A DNA stretch of 64,000 bases from Sphaerulina vaccinii. Its lineage: Eukaryota > Ascomycota > Dothideomycetes > Mycosphaerellales > Mycosphaerellaceae. The stretch is from positions 1 through 64,000 of the forward strand of contig JAKUDP010000023.1 in NCBI GenBank assembly GCA_022570795.1, given 5' to 3'. The translations under genes were made by a program, and so were the position numbers. Position 1 is the first letter of the stretch. Every line of letters starts with the position of its first letter. A model generated the notes under the pieces. The model had not been told where the DNA came from. It made no database searches and saw only the letters and a program-made list of their open reading frames with translations. This document shows, in pieces, positions 23,800 through 37,650 of this stretch.

Positions 23800-24830
23800 C
23801 TGGGGAGCAGTAGTTGACGTCGGGGTCTGCGGATGTATGGTACCCTCCAGCTACCCTGCTTTAAAGCATTTCTGGTGGTCGCCTCAATGGCCTATAATAC
23901 CCACTACCTATCGTCTTTAGTGAGCCCATGTACACCACGGCTGCGCAGAGATGAACTACAACGTTTGAGCTTCTTCAATTGAATGCCGAAATGATTTTGT
24001 ATCCCGACAGAGTACCTTGTTCGAGGAGTGGCCTTTTCGCTTATATATTATATATCTGGATTCCTTTATGACAGGGCATCCTCAGGTCCGCCAGACGGCG
24101 GCGAGCTTGCTCATTGCGGTTGCTATTGTAGACGTTCCCAATCTGGGCGCGGTACCGGAGTATAGCACGCGCTTGTTGCTTGAGATGAGGATGGGTCATA
24201 CATACGGTGATATTCGTAGCGGCCGCGCTTGCATGTGAGGTGACCAACCATCTATTGATGGAAAATCGAGATGAAGAAATCGTTGTATCCTGCGCTCTGT
24301 CTGGATATGCAATTGCTCGGTCGGTGCCCGTGGATAGCGATCATTGTGAGTTGCTACCATAACCTTCCGACGTTTCACTATGTGCTACGAGGCTGGCCCT
24401 TGACTTTCATATTGGTCTTGCGCCGCCTTTCGCAGCTGCTTCTGCTGTCAAGCTCTCGAGTCGTAACTGCAAACTTCCAGCTGGCTGTCTGTGCGGCCCA
24501 GGGATGCAATAATGTAGGCGACTGCACCCTTACTATAGCTTCTCATGCGTTGCAAGTTCTACCTTCAAAGATGACGAGTTATTCATCTGATGGAGTCGGA
24601 TCTTCCCCCAGGACGATCATTGACGATTGCGACGCATTGTTGGCAAGCCTTCGTAGACTTTCCGACTGAGACTATGATCAGCCACTCCTCCAAGACCGGC
24701 TCAAGAAGATTCTGACCTACTGGAAGAAAAATCGTCTAGTAACGAGACGCTATGTAGATATTTCCCTTATAGGCAGCCGGGTGCTTAACCTCGCGACGCA
24801 AAGTGTCGCTCTATCTCTATAATAGGAGAT
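23800..24830. other. Island edge with weak open frames
   Basis: Ordinary composition fading into RIP DNA near 24790-24840. The longest frame is 24271-24669 on the plus strand (132 codons, MKKSLYPALCLDMQLLGRC..), which has a hydrophobic start and a Ser-rich end but no recognised domain. It may be chance or a gene remnant. Other frames overlap and look like noise. Confidence 0.4.
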
Positions 24831-26031
24831 ACCGGACGCATAGCTATTTGCATCCTTTCAAGTTGTTATAAAAGAATGTCCTAGCTTGTCCGTACTATCG
24901 ACCCTATTATAATACTAGAAGTAGAGGTCTATCGAGCTAAAGATCTTAGCTATTCTAATTATATATAGTCTAGAATATAAGCTTAATAATAGAGTAAAGA
25001 TTAAAAAGGTACTAGATTACTAGGCTTATATCTTATATATCAAGCCTAGAGTAGTAGCTAAAATCGAAGCTATTAGCTACTTCTATCTCGACGTACTCGG
25101 TATTAATAATAATAGAAATCTATAGGCTATTAAACCTATTACCCTTAGTATACTAGCTCTTATAAAGTAGTTTAAAGACTTAAAAAGCTTAGCTTTATAT
25201 AAGTAAAAATTTCTATCTATTTATAAAAAGATACCTAGATATATAGATAGAGCTATATATTTTATACCGATTATATATACTAGACTTTAAAAGATAGTAG
25301 TAGCTATATACTTACTAATCTTTATAATAAGTTTACTTAGGAAAGTATTAGTAGTATATAAATAACTAAACCTAGTTCTTTGTCGAGAATTATTAATTAT
25401 ATAGCTACTTAGGACTTCTTTATATACTATACTACTATATAATTATTCTATTTTTAATTTTATTATAGAGTATAACTTTATAAAGGTCGAATAGATAATC
25501 TAGACTTATATAATTTCTATTAATATAGTTAATCTATTTAGTCTTAGTCTTTTTTATATAAGTTAACTAGTAGTCGGCTCTAATATACTTTTAAACCTTA
25601 CTAATAGATATAGTATACTACCTACTATAGGTAGAGATATAAAAGACTAGTATTTATATTATTTATATATTTATATTTATTAAATTTAGATATTAATATA
25701 TATTAGAAAAATAAAATTAGAAAGTAAGTTACTACTAGAGCGCTCTATACTTAGTAAGTCTAATACTAGTTCTAGTACTCCTTTAGAGACTCTTTTTAAT
25801 AGTATTCTTATTTTAAAAGCTTATAATAAAGCTAATACTATATTCGAGCTTATATATTTAGAAAGTATCTTCTAGTAGTTTAAGATAGATTAGAATAAAT
25901 ATAAAATAGAATATTTCTCTAAGCGCTTATTTAATACTCTCTATAAAGTATTACTAAAGTTAAGTAATAGTAATACTTTAGAAATTATTTTATAATATAT
26001 ATAAAATACTAGTAATTTTCGAAATATACTT
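24831..26031. other. RIP-mutated coding-like DNA, left part, split by the copia insertion
   Basis: AT-rich DNA with coding-like plus-strand stretches, for example around 25040-25110 (VVAKIEAISYFYLDVLGINN) and 25850-25990 (KRLFNTLYKVLLKLSNSN). The copia element at 26037 is inserted in it, and the sequence resumes at 31771. No family was recognised. It may be a retroelement gag or a duplicated host gene destroyed by RIP. Confidence 0.4.
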
Positions 26032-26036
26032 AAAGC
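26032..26036. repeat. Target-site duplication, left (AAAGC)
   Basis: AAAGC directly before the 5' LTR is repeated at 31766-31770 directly after the 3' LTR. Five bp is the normal duplication for Ty1/copia integrases. Confidence 0.9.
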
Positions 26037-26283
26037 TATTAGAAAGTATAGTCTAGTTAGACTATCTAAGAGATACTTTTTTAGGGATTAGATTATATAA
26101 TATATATTATATAATAGTAGGTTACGTAGCTTATCTAATACTCTATATCTTAGAAGGAGATATAACCTATAACTAACTAATATAATTAATATAGTTAGTT
26201 CCTATCTAATACTTCTACTTCTATTATATATTAAGACCCTTTCTATATATTATAAGTATATATATTATTATTCTATTTCGATA
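26037..26283 (+). repeat. Copia 5' LTR, 247 bp
   Basis: It starts TATTAG and ends CGATA (RIP-altered TG..CA ends) and matches the 3' LTR at 31519-31765, which has the same length. The next bases, ggttataagcccggg, are the likely primer-binding site. A third copy in reverse orientation is at 62818-63064. Confidence 0.93.
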
Positions 26284-29200
26284 GGTTATAAGCCCGGGTT
26301 TATAAAAGAAGTATTAGATAGTAATAGTTAGCCTTTTCTAATAGTAGGATACAAACCTATAATAAAAGGAGTATTAGAAGACTCGAGGTATACCTATCTA
26401 TACTACTAAGAAGATATAGAAGATCCCGGCGAGTTCTAGATATTCCTATAGGTAGATAAAATAGAGAAGAACCTAGTAAAGTATACTTAAGAAGTAGAGC
26501 TTAAAGAGTATAAAAAGGAAAGAGTAAGCTAGAGGCTAAAGTACTATCTTATATAGATAAAACTTAACCTCTATACTAGAGTACTACTAATACCTTAGAA
26601 AGGTATATCCCTCTAAGAAGAAACTATTTAAGTCTATCTATAAGTATAGATAAGTAGGAAGTATAGAAAACTATACTAAGCTTATTTAGGAAAGAAGGAA
26701 GAGAGTTTTAGATAAGGAATATAGCTCTCTAGAAACTACTACTTAAGTTATTTATAAAAGTATTAATTTTTTAAAACTTAGTTTTTTAATATTTTAGGTA
26801 AAATAGATTAAAAGTAAGAAAGTAGATTTAGTAGAAGAGTAGCTATACTAATACTAATAAGAGAGAACTATAAGTTCTAGTTTAGAATAATAAGAATATA
26901 TCTTATATCTAAGTAAGTAGAATAGGTTCTATTAGAGACTATACTAGATACTCTAGTATTAACTCCTTTAGAATATATATTAACTATATTATTAGACTCG
27001 CTAGACAGCTCTATTAAGAGAGTATCCTATAAGAAGTATAATATAGTAGCTCTCTATAAGATATATATCTATATATTAGTAGATAATTAGGAAGTAATAT
27101 AGGAGATTAAAATAGTAAGAAAGCTTTAGAAATAGGCTAAAAAGAGGTATAAAAGTAAGCTTTAAACTATAGAAAGAAGCTTTTTTAAATAGTATACTAT
27201 ATTCGAGATATAAGATAGCTAGATAATTAATAAAGTATAGTAGAGCCTAAGTACTATTATAAAAAGGGTAGTTGCAATCTCTTTATAGTTTAAAAAAATT
27301 AAGACTAAAAATAGAAAAATATAGTAACTTCTTATAGCTCTACCTAAGTCCTATTTAATAATTAGAGATAGTATAGACCTAAGATAGGATCTTGAGCTTT
27401 AGAATATCCTTAGAATTCTAAAAAAAAAATAGAAATAGATAATAGGCCGAGAAATAGCTATATTTGCTAAAAAAGGTACCTAGGGACTACTAGCCTATTT
27501 TCTCTATAGAGGACTATATATCTAGAATAATTGCTCTAGACTTAAGAAAGCAAAGAAAGCTACTAAGACTATAGTACTAAAAATAGAATACCGAGTTAAG
27601 AAAAGATACTCTCTATTAAAACAAAGAAGAAAATCTTTACTAGAGAAAAATAAACTTAAAGAAATAGTAAAGAAACTTAAACTTAAAGTATAATCCTTTA
27701 AAAAGAAATCTAACTTAAGTAAAAAGTACCTAAAAAAGGCTTTTATAATATAAGAAAATATAGAGTTACTAACTACCTTAGAAGTATCTTAGACTCTATT
27801 AGAGGATAAGAATATAGATAAAGTAGCCTACTTAACTATAGATATAAAAGGTAAGTATAAGCTATTAGAATAGCTACTTGACTCTTATACTTCTACTTAT
27901 ATAACTAACTAAAAATTACTTTTTAGAGAACTAAAACCTTTTTAGACTAGGAAGTAGATTAAAGTCGGTAGTAGCTACTTAATAGCTATATATATTAGAA
28001 AAGTAGTTATAGAGGGAAGAAAGAGGAAATAGATTATACTAAAAGATATTCTATTTATACCTAGTTTTAGAGTTAATCTTATTTTATAAAGTTAGTTTAG
28101 TAAGTAGTTCGGTATTTAACTACTAAAATTTATACTTATTTTAGCCTCTAGAAAAGTAGTTATCTAGATAAGAATATTAGAAGGAGTCCTATTTATTAAG
28201 GAGATTAATAAGAGTCTAGCTAAGTCTATTAGGCTCTAGAGGCTCGACCGAAATTAAGTATACTTCTTATAGGAATTAATAGATAAAGTATATACTCTCT
28301 ATATATTAGAGAGTACCTAGAATTAGTAGGAGCTCTAGTATCGAAGGCTTATATATTTTAGAGAAAAGATAGTAAAAAATCTTTACTAGGTCTTAGATTT
28401 AAAGAGCCTAATACTAATTCTAAAAGAGTATAGAGTATATAGAGTCTATATAATAGTAAAGATAAAGTAGTATAGAAGGAAAGAGATATAGTAGAAGCCC
28501 TAAAAGCTAGCTTTTATATCTATTAATATCTATAGACCCCTACCTATTTTAAGATTAGAATTTAAATAGTAGCTTCAAATTATTAATAACTTTTTAAAAA
28601 AGAAGTAGGCCTTTCTACTAAAGTTAAAAATAGATATACTACCTACTTTCTACTAATAGAAAAGGAAGGTAGAGCTTTAATCTAGAAATTCTCTCTAAGT
28701 AGTAAGAAGTAATAGAGCTAGGAAGCTTTTTACTATACTAAAATAGTAGGAAAGAGAGAATAGAATCTCTTTCTATACTACTAAGGTATATAACTCTATT
28801 TAGAATAGAGTTATTAAAAGGTCGATCTAGACCTCTAAAGAAAGAGTAAAGGTAATACTAGAAGAATCTAATATACTAATTAAGTTCTAGCTTAAAATAC
28901 TAGAAGTAAGTATTATTATTAGGAATATTCTTCTAAATAGGCTAGATATTAATAGATTTAAGATCTTACCTAAAGAGGTATTTTTAGAATAGAGACCTCT
29001 AGTATTATACTTTAGGGTCTAGGGCTATAGAGTAGTTATATATATAAACCTAAAGTTCTAGCTAGCTAGAATATAATTAGATAAACTAATAAATAGAGGT
29101 AAGGATACTATATTTATTAGTTATATTCTAGATACTACTAAAATATAGCTTTTCTAGAAGCCTAATATAGAGGCTATTAAGGCCTATAGTAATACTAAGT

Positions 29201-31518
29201 AGTTTAAATATAAAAAAGAAAGAGATTTAGAATTAAATATTTCTAAGCTTAACTAATCTAGTATTATACTAGTTAGGAAACTAGTTAGGAAACTAAAAAA
29301 GTAGAAGAAGTTCTAAAGTCTATTAGGCTCTAGAAGCCCAACTAAATATTAACTACTATTTATATAGCTTAGACCTCTACTAAAAGATAAGGAGAATTAC
29401 TAGAGAATAGATCTAGAAGAAGAAAACTCTAAGAGTATATAGCTTTAGAAGGAGAAAATTAGAATAGAGTAGCCGACTAATTAGCTAACCGAAGTTCGTT
29501 AAAGGACTAGTAGAAATATATATATTAGAAAATATCTAGATATTATATAAAATCTACTAGAAGTAAAGATATAATTCTAGAAAAGAAGGAAATCTATCTC
29601 TAATAAAGGGGAAGAACCTAAACCTAAGGCCTATAGTATAGTTACAAAGTAGGTCCTCTAAAAGAGGTAGAGAGATAAGAAAGAGAATATACCTAACCTA
29701 AAGTATTATAAAGTATTCCTTAGCCTAATTAAAAAAAAAAGGAATTATATCTAGAAAACCTTAGTAGAGATTAAGGAGGTTATATTTATAGTACTCGGAC
29801 CTAATATTACTTTAAAGCAAGAGGTCTCTATTCTAAAGTTCTATAAAGAAGTAATATAGAATTCTAAATAGAGCTATATATAGAAAAAAGCAATCTAGAG
29901 AGAACTAGTAGCTTTAGATAGTAACTATACCTAGAAGCTAGTTATACTACTAAAGGATATAAACCTTATAATATCTAGATAGGTTTTTAATATAAAAAGA
30001 TTAATTAGTAGAGCTATTAAAAAGTTCAAGGTAAGACTAGTTACTAGAGAGTTCTTCTAGAAGTTTAGAGTAGACTTTAAGGATACCTTTATACTAACTA
30101 TAAGGTATAATACTTTAAAGGTATTTATAGTAGTTATTTACAAGAAGAACTTAGAAATATACTAAGTAGATATAAATAATATATTTATAGAGAGCTCTCT
30201 AAAAAAAGATATTTATATAATTCTATCTCTAGAAGTAGAGGTTCTACTAAACTAGGTTCTAAAAATTCTAAGGAGTCTCTATAGACTTAAGTAAGTAGTA
30301 AGAGACTAGAATAAACTCTATATCTTAAAGCTAGAATAGATAGAATTCGATTAATTAGAGATCGACCTATATCTACTTATCTATAGGGAAAGAAGAATTA
30401 TAGTCCTAACCTATATAGATAATATACCTATTATAGTACTAGAGCTAAAAGATATTCTCTAGTTTAAAAAATAGCTTAGTAAGGTTTTTAAAATTAAAAA
30501 TCTAAAAAAGCTAGAAAAGATTTTTAGAATAAAGATAATAAGAGATAGAGTTATAGGAACTCTAAAGCTTAATTAAGAATACTATATCTAAAAGAACCTT
30601 GCAAGGCTAAATATAACTAAAGAAAATACCTATCTAACTCTCTTACTAATAGATAGTTATAAAAGCCTTACTAAAGTAATTCTATCTAATAAGAGATATA
30701 CTAAATAGGAGTACTAGAGCTAGATAGGTATATAGATATAGCCGATAGTTATAATAAGACTAGATATTACTTTCGCTTTTAGTAGACTAAGCTTATATAT
30801 AGCTAACCTAATAAGGGGATATATAAATACTTTAAAGAAACTAGTAAGATACCTTAGATTATCCCTAGACCTAGAACTTATATTTAGAAGAAGTAGTAGA
30901 GGCTTTATTAGATATTTAGACTCTAACTATATAATAGATAAAGTAGATAGAGTCTCAATTCTAGGATCTATCTTCTTCCTCTATAGAGTACTAGTATCTT
31001 AAATAAGTAAGAAGTAGAAGTTTATAGTAATATTAACTATAGAGGCTAAGTATATAGCTCTAAATATATATACTAAGCAATCTCAATTTCTAGTAGCACT
31101 TCTAAGGGAAATAGACTATATAGAGTTAGTAGGAGAATATTCTTTTTAACTACTTATTAAAGCGAACTCTAATATAGTAAATAAACTTAGACCTATTTAG
31201 ATTATAGAGGATAACTAAGTATCTCTAACTCTAGTTAAGGATACCTATACCTATAAAAGATTAAAATATATTAATATAGCCTATAATAATATTAGGAGAC
31301 TTTAGTAGTAAAAGAAAATAGTAGTAGTATATATTCTAATAAAAGAGATAGTTGCAGATAGGTTAACTAAGCCGAAGAATAGTCCCTAATTCTAGAAGTT
31401 TATAAAACAACTCTAGCTTATATAAATAGCTCTTCTATACTTAATAAGTTATCGAGATTTGGAATAGAATATAAGTACTAGAATATAGAGTAGAAGGACT
31501 ATCTAGCCTAAGTAGGAG

Positions 31519-31765
31519 TATTAGAAAATATAGTCTAGTTAGACTATCTAAGAGATACCCTTTTAGGAATTAGATTATATAATATATATTATATAATAGT
31601 AGGTTACGTAGCTTATCTAATACTCTATATCTTAGGAGGAGATATAACCTATAACTAACTAATATAATTAATATAGTTAGTTCCTATCTAATACTTCTAC
31701 TTCTATTATATATTAAAACCCTTTCTATATATTATAGGTATATATATTATTATCCTATTTCGATA
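31519..31765 (+). repeat. Copia 3' LTR, 247 bp
   Basis: Same length and ends as the 5' LTR, differing at a handful of sites, mostly transitions, so the pair has drifted or been mutated separately after insertion. The AAAGC duplication follows at 31766-31770. Confidence 0.93.
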
Positions 31766-31770
31766 AAAGC

Positions 31771-32117
31771 TAGTAATACTTAAGGATAGACTATACTAAC
31801 TTAGGTAGTAGAGTACTATAATATAGAGTCTACTACTCTATTAGTAGCCTATAGTACTAATATTAACTACTATTAATATATATATAATATATATATACTA
31901 TTACTATATCTCGCTTTAGCTACGAAGAATATATTATAAGACCTTCTAAGTTGTCTCCTTTATATAGAAGCGAATACTAATATAAGAAACTATAAAGGTT
32001 AGACTACTACCTATATTATAGTATTTTAGTATAATTAATACTTCTTAGATACCTTACTTATATATTCGAAGTATACTATAGACCTAGAGGCTAGGACTTA
32101 GAAGAGGTAGTCTATAG
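31771..32117. other. RIP-mutated coding-like DNA, right part
   Basis: This is the continuation of the sequence interrupted by the copia element. Plus-strand frames here include LLLYLALATKNIL near 31900. It runs into the (TAA)n run that marks the LINE end. The family is unknown. Confidence 0.4.
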
Positions 32118-35100
32118 AGGATAATAATAATAATAAATTTAATTATACCTAGCGCTAGCGCCTAAAGGGCTCTCTATCTAGATTACCTAATTATAGTACT
32201 TATACTTAAACTATAAACTCCTAATAGCCTATACGAATTAGACTTATTTATTTTATATATTCTACTTTAGATTATCTTATTTACCGAGTTCTTATAGATA
32301 GTTAGTAAGTAACAAGCCCTTTTAAAGTTACTTATTTAAGTATTTACTATTCTATCTTTAGTAAGTAAAGTATATCTTATTATTAGTATAAGGGTATATA
32401 GATAGAGTAATTAGTTTATAATAGTAGTAGATATAGGTTTATAAGTCTTATAGCCTAGATATAGCTTAGCTAGGTATAGCTTAGCTCGGTAGAGTTTAGT
32501 ATAGTAGAGTCTCGAGTTAGCCTATTATTATAGTAAATTAGATAGTTGCTTAGACTATATCTATATTAGATATCTACTTATTATTATCTAATCTAGCTTT
32601 TTCTCTAAGAAAGAAAGAGAAGTTGCCTTTTATAGTAGCTATATATTATACTATCTATAGTTAGAGTATATTCTAAAAGTAGCTCTAGAAGAAATAGTAT
32701 TCTATAGTCTTACTTACTTATAGATATATATATTAATCTAACTCTATAGCTCCTATCTAGTATAGATAACTATTTAGTTATAATATTTCTATATAAAGTT
32801 ATACTAAAACTCTAGCTTATTTACTTCTAAAGCTATTATAAATCTTCTATATATATAGGCCTAGTATTATAGTATTAATTTACTATAAATATCTTCCTAC
32901 TCCTTTAATTAATTAGTAGACGTTTCTTTATATAGCCTTATACTACTTAATTACTATTAGCTTAGCTACTAGTACTTTCGATAGTAGTATTTAGCCTAGT
33001 TCTATTACTACCTTTGCTACTTATTTTACTTTTAGGCTAAGCTTAAACTCCGAAGTAGGATACTAGGCTAGTTATATATTATTATATACTTATAGCTTCT
33101 ATACTCTATTATAGATCTATCGAATAATCTCCTATTCTAACTAGTATCTAGGTCGGCTAACTACCTATAGCGCTACTTAGTTATCTAAAAAGATATATAT
33201 ATTCTATAAAAGTATAGTTAGTAGTATCTATCTAAAGCCTTCTACTACTACTATTAGAGTAGCTATATATAGGTTGTACTCTATTCTTATTACTATAGTT
33301 ACTAATATAGTAGAATGCCGAAGCTATTCTCTTTCGGTATCTTAGATTATATACTCTACTCTAATAAGGTTCCTAGCTAAGGCGCTTATTATAATATAGA
33401 TACCTATACTCTAATTAGTAGTAGTAGTTGCTTTATCTATACCTTCTATTTTAATATTTAATACTAGATACTTATAATAAAATACTATTATATATAGAGT
33501 AATCTTCTTAATACTATCTATTAGGCTACTATATATAGTTAATATTATTTATAGTAGTAATTAGAATCTTTATATTAGCCTATACCTAGTCTTCGATAGT
33601 AGGTTTATTATAGGTATCGAGTATATATTAAACTATATACTTATTACCTTAGTTATATACTTTTATTAAATAGTATATATACTTACTTTAGATTCTACTA
33701 CTACTCTCGATACTATATAGAAGTATCCTATAATTACTTATACTCTAATCCTCTATATCTAGTATAGTATAGAAATATTTTAGCTAGTATATCTATATAT
33801 CTATATATACGAGGTATAGTCTACTACTAGTATAACTATAGCCTCGAATAGTCTGCAGGCTATTAGTAGAGATAGCTCTTATAGTTGCTTTAGTACTATT
33901 ATAGTAGTAAGGCTCTTCGTAGCTACTTTAGTAATATACTATTTAAATCGTAGCTCTAAGTCTATAACTACTCTAAGAATCTTTATACTTATTATTAGCT
34001 TTACCTCCTATCCTTTAATAATAATAGGTTAGTTACTACTTCGACTTAGTATATATATAAAGTAGATAAATACTATCTTATTACCCTCGAAGGTAGTACT
34101 ACTTCGTTTCTCCTACTCTAGCTTTTAGTTAATAATAGCTTATATTCTTTTTTAGTTTGCTTCGGCTAAAGAGCCTATTACCTATACTATATAATTATCT
34201 ACGAATACTAGTACTTTACTATTTCTATTAATTTTATACTATACTAGGTCTATATTAAAGAAGAGGAATAGAATTAGTAATAGTAGTAACCTCTATAGTA
34301 GCTCTACTTATTATAATACTTATTATTCTAAGCTTTAACTATTAACTATAATTATAGCTAACTAGTCCGAGTAAAATATATCGATCTATTAGACTATTAT
34401 TACTAGAATACCTCTTACTAGTAGTCGCTATAGTAGCCTTTCCTTATATACTCTATTATATATACCTTTAATATTAAAACTAACTAAGCTTAGTACCTTA
34501 TTATTATACTATACTTTATAGATATACTCCTATAGTATAAATAGCGCCTACTCTACTAATTGTTTCTTCTATACTCTAAAGTAGTTTATTAGTAGAAGGC
34601 TTATACTTTCGGCTATATATAATATCCTCTCTATAACTACTACTTCGAGGGCTTTACTAAGTATAGAAAGAAGTAAGATCGGCCTCTATATCTTTACTAG
34701 AGTATAGTTACTCTTATTCGGCTTCTTTAGTAGAATAATCTTAGCTATCTTCTACTAGTCTAGTAGTACTTCTAATTTTAATAAAGTTTAGAAAAGTATA
34801 AAAACTCTCTTTTTAACTACTAGCTATATCTACTTCTAGACTATTACTAGCAACCTATCCTCCTCTACTACCCTCTATAGCCTAGCTGCAAATATACTAT
34901 ACTTAACTTCTTCTATTATAAGTATAGGTATTAGAACTAGTATTCTCTATACTTATATACTTTTATTTTTAATTACTATAGGAAGTAGAGGAAAGAATAT
35001 AGAGAGGAGCTCGGTAGCCTACTTTCCTTTATTTTTTATAACTAAGCTATTACTTCTTATAAGTAGTAGAATCTAGAATAGTCCTATACTATTATTAGTA

Positions 35101-37650
35101 TTAATATACTTTACTACCTACTAGATATTATTATTATTATCGAGGAACTCGTTCTAGTATATCTTCTACTATTAGTAGATAGTATTATAATACTTTTTTA
35201 ATACTAGCTATACCTCTCTCTCTAGCTATTTGCTACTAAGCCCGGCTCTATAGTAGTTTCTTACTCTATTCCTCTAGTAGATATAGACCTAATAAAGTTT
35301 AGTTAGGTTACTAGTCTACTACCTCTTTATATATAGTAATAGTTTTATAACTAGAGTAAGCTTATATATTATCGAAAGTACTATATTTATTAGCTAGTCC
35401 GTCTACTTCTATATAGTTATATATAGTATATTTCTAATAGTAGGCTATAGCTTTATATTAATTTTTATATAGATCTCTTTCTATAGTATATTTTTAAAAA
35501 GTAGTTATAGTAGTACTATATAGTTTAGTATCTTAACTTTTAGAATAGTTTTAATTACTCGGTAGTCTAATCTATACTCGGTCTTATAGATCCTATACTA
35601 GACGAGTATACCGGCTAATTCTACTAAGGCTAGTACTAGGTTAATAGTACTTTCGAGCCTACCTTTCTACTATATTTTAGTACCTCTAGGTAGGAGGCTA
35701 TATAGAGTATAGTTATTTATAAAGTCGACAATTCTATTAGCCTCTCCTTACTTTATACTCGATATACTATCTTCCTCCTATAGCTAGTTATATTAGTTAA
35801 AGTTACTAATAATAAGAATATTTATTTTTTCTCTTCTAGCTTTTGTTTTTATTTTTACTATATTAAAGTATTATACTAATACCTAAATCGTCTCTATAAG
35901 TATATATAGATTCGCCGGCTCGATATAGACTAATACTATAAATATAGATCGATTAGAAAGGTATAGTAGTACTATAGTAATATCTAGAGAGAGTATAGAT
36001 ACCTACTTATTCTCGAGGTTATACTAAGCCTAGAGTATACTTCTAATAGCTTGTTTCTCTTCTTAGAACTAGGTAGATATTATCTTTATCTAATATAAGT
36101 AGCTTAGTAGAACTATTATAACTTTACTTTTTTTAATAAAAAAGCTAGGTTCTAATAATACTATTACTCTAAAGTTTTATAAATTAATATTATTTATAAT
36201 ACTATATTATATAGGCTTCTATTTACTAATATTAAGTAAGAAGACTTTTAGTATACTAGTTATTAGTAGAGGAATATAGTATCTAATAGTTTCTACTATA
36301 TAACTTATAAAGCTCTCTATATAGAATATACTTTAGAACTAAACTTTCTATATTATACTTAGTATAGTAGTAGCCTTCTTATATATATTTAGTATATCTC
36401 TATAGCTTACTATATATATATATATAATATAGCCTATCTTCTAGTATTTATAATACTATATTAGTTATCGATACTATTTAAATACCTAGGTATATACTAA
36501 CTTTTCTACTATATAAAAGTACTAGTTCTATAGTAGGCGTGTCGCGTCCCTACTCTATAATAGGTATACTATTATCGACCTATATACTTTCTCTAAGTCC
36601 TTCTAGCTAATTTATACTATTTTAGTAATTTTAGTTTTATTTTCTTTTTCGAGTATCTCGATTACTCTAGGCCGTAGCTCCCCTATCTCTATTATTATCG
36701 CTATACGATTTGTATTATTAGCCTTAATAGAGTAGAGGTAGTCTCGTAATATATAGATTCTAGGTATAGTAGATATAGTTTTCTATATAGCTTCCTTAAC
36801 CTATATAAGCTCGCTTTTACTTTTATATATTATATAAATATAGTCGGTATTCTTTAGGTCCTTAGTTACTACTATATAGCGCTAGTACTTTTATTCTTCT
36901 ACTACCTATATTTCCTTTTCTACCTCTTTATAGATTACTTCTAGATTTGTCTTTACTTTCTCTACTTCTTTAACCTTCGATATATTAATAGTATAGTAGA
37001 AGGAGTTAGTTACTACTAATAGTATTATACTTATAGTTAGGCTATAGAAGTTGCTTAGCTAGCTACCTAGAAGTATATATATAACTTTAGTATATAAGAA
37101 ACTTATACTTATAGGTATAATAGTATTAGCTAGTTATTATTATAGAACTATAGTAATTTGTTTCTAGATAATACTTATAACTTACTCCTCTATAATATTT
37201 ATAAATTATATAATTATTAGTTTCTTAGCTACTTACTTCTTAAGTACCTTTAATCTCTCCTCTATATATTTAGCTTTCTCTTCTACCTACTTAGTATATT
37301 CTTCTACTTGTTTTATCTATTTAGCTATTAATATTATATAGTTTAGAACCTAGAGTAGTATTTATATCTATAAAGTATTATCTCTAGTTATAGCTACTAT
37401 CTATAGTATACTCTTTTTAGCTCTTACTAGCGCTCTAGTTCTTTTATTAGCTTCTCCTCTAGCTTTAGAAATAGAAAAGTATACTTTCTAGTATAGATTC
37501 TAGTAGTTAATTACTTCTTAAAATATTATATACTTTATATATACTATAGTATACTCCTTCTCTCCTAGTAGGTCTACTATCCTTTTTTTCTCGTTTTTTA
37601 GAAAAAGGTAGATAAGTTATAGTATACTTTTAATCTAGTAATATTATTCT
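32118..37650 (-). mobile_element. RIP-killed non-LTR retrotransposon (Tad-like LINE)
   Basis: Reading the minus strand, an endonuclease-type segment IFIVLVYIEPANLYILIETI lies near 35890-35950. A reverse transcriptase follows, with KKPNKSNYTLVK and LLLSILSKALEVVVIERI near 34640-34730 and the active-site region LVFVDNYIV (from FVDD) near 34210. After it, a region typical of the linker before RNase H continues down to about 32200. The A/T triplet run at 32118-32140 reads (TTA)n on the minus strand and is the likely 3' tail. ORF1 should lie in about 36500-37650 but was not resolved. No LTRs flank it. Family members copy by target-primed reverse transcription; this copy is full of RIP stops. The 5' limit is approximate. 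Confidence 0.8.

Larger units (their letters stand above)
26037..31765 (+). mobile_element. Complete but RIP-killed Ty1/copia retrotransposon, 5,729 bp
   Basis: Two 247-bp LTRs and AAAGC target duplications bound the element. The decayed polyprotein can be followed on the plus strand. A protease-like segment with LLDSYTSTYIT near 27875 is followed by KDILFIPSFRVNLI (integrase N-terminal region, near 28040). Reverse transcriptase covers about 29930-30700, with VFNIKRL, KKFKVRLVTREF and the active-site region TYIDN (from YVDD) near 30410. The RNase H segment TIEAKYIAL lies near 31035. Domain order protease-integrase-RT-RNase H marks it as copia, not gypsy. Many Gln and Trp codons are TAG or TAA and starts are ATA, so it is not autonomous. 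The insertion split an unidentified coding-like sequence that flanks it. Confidence 0.93.
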
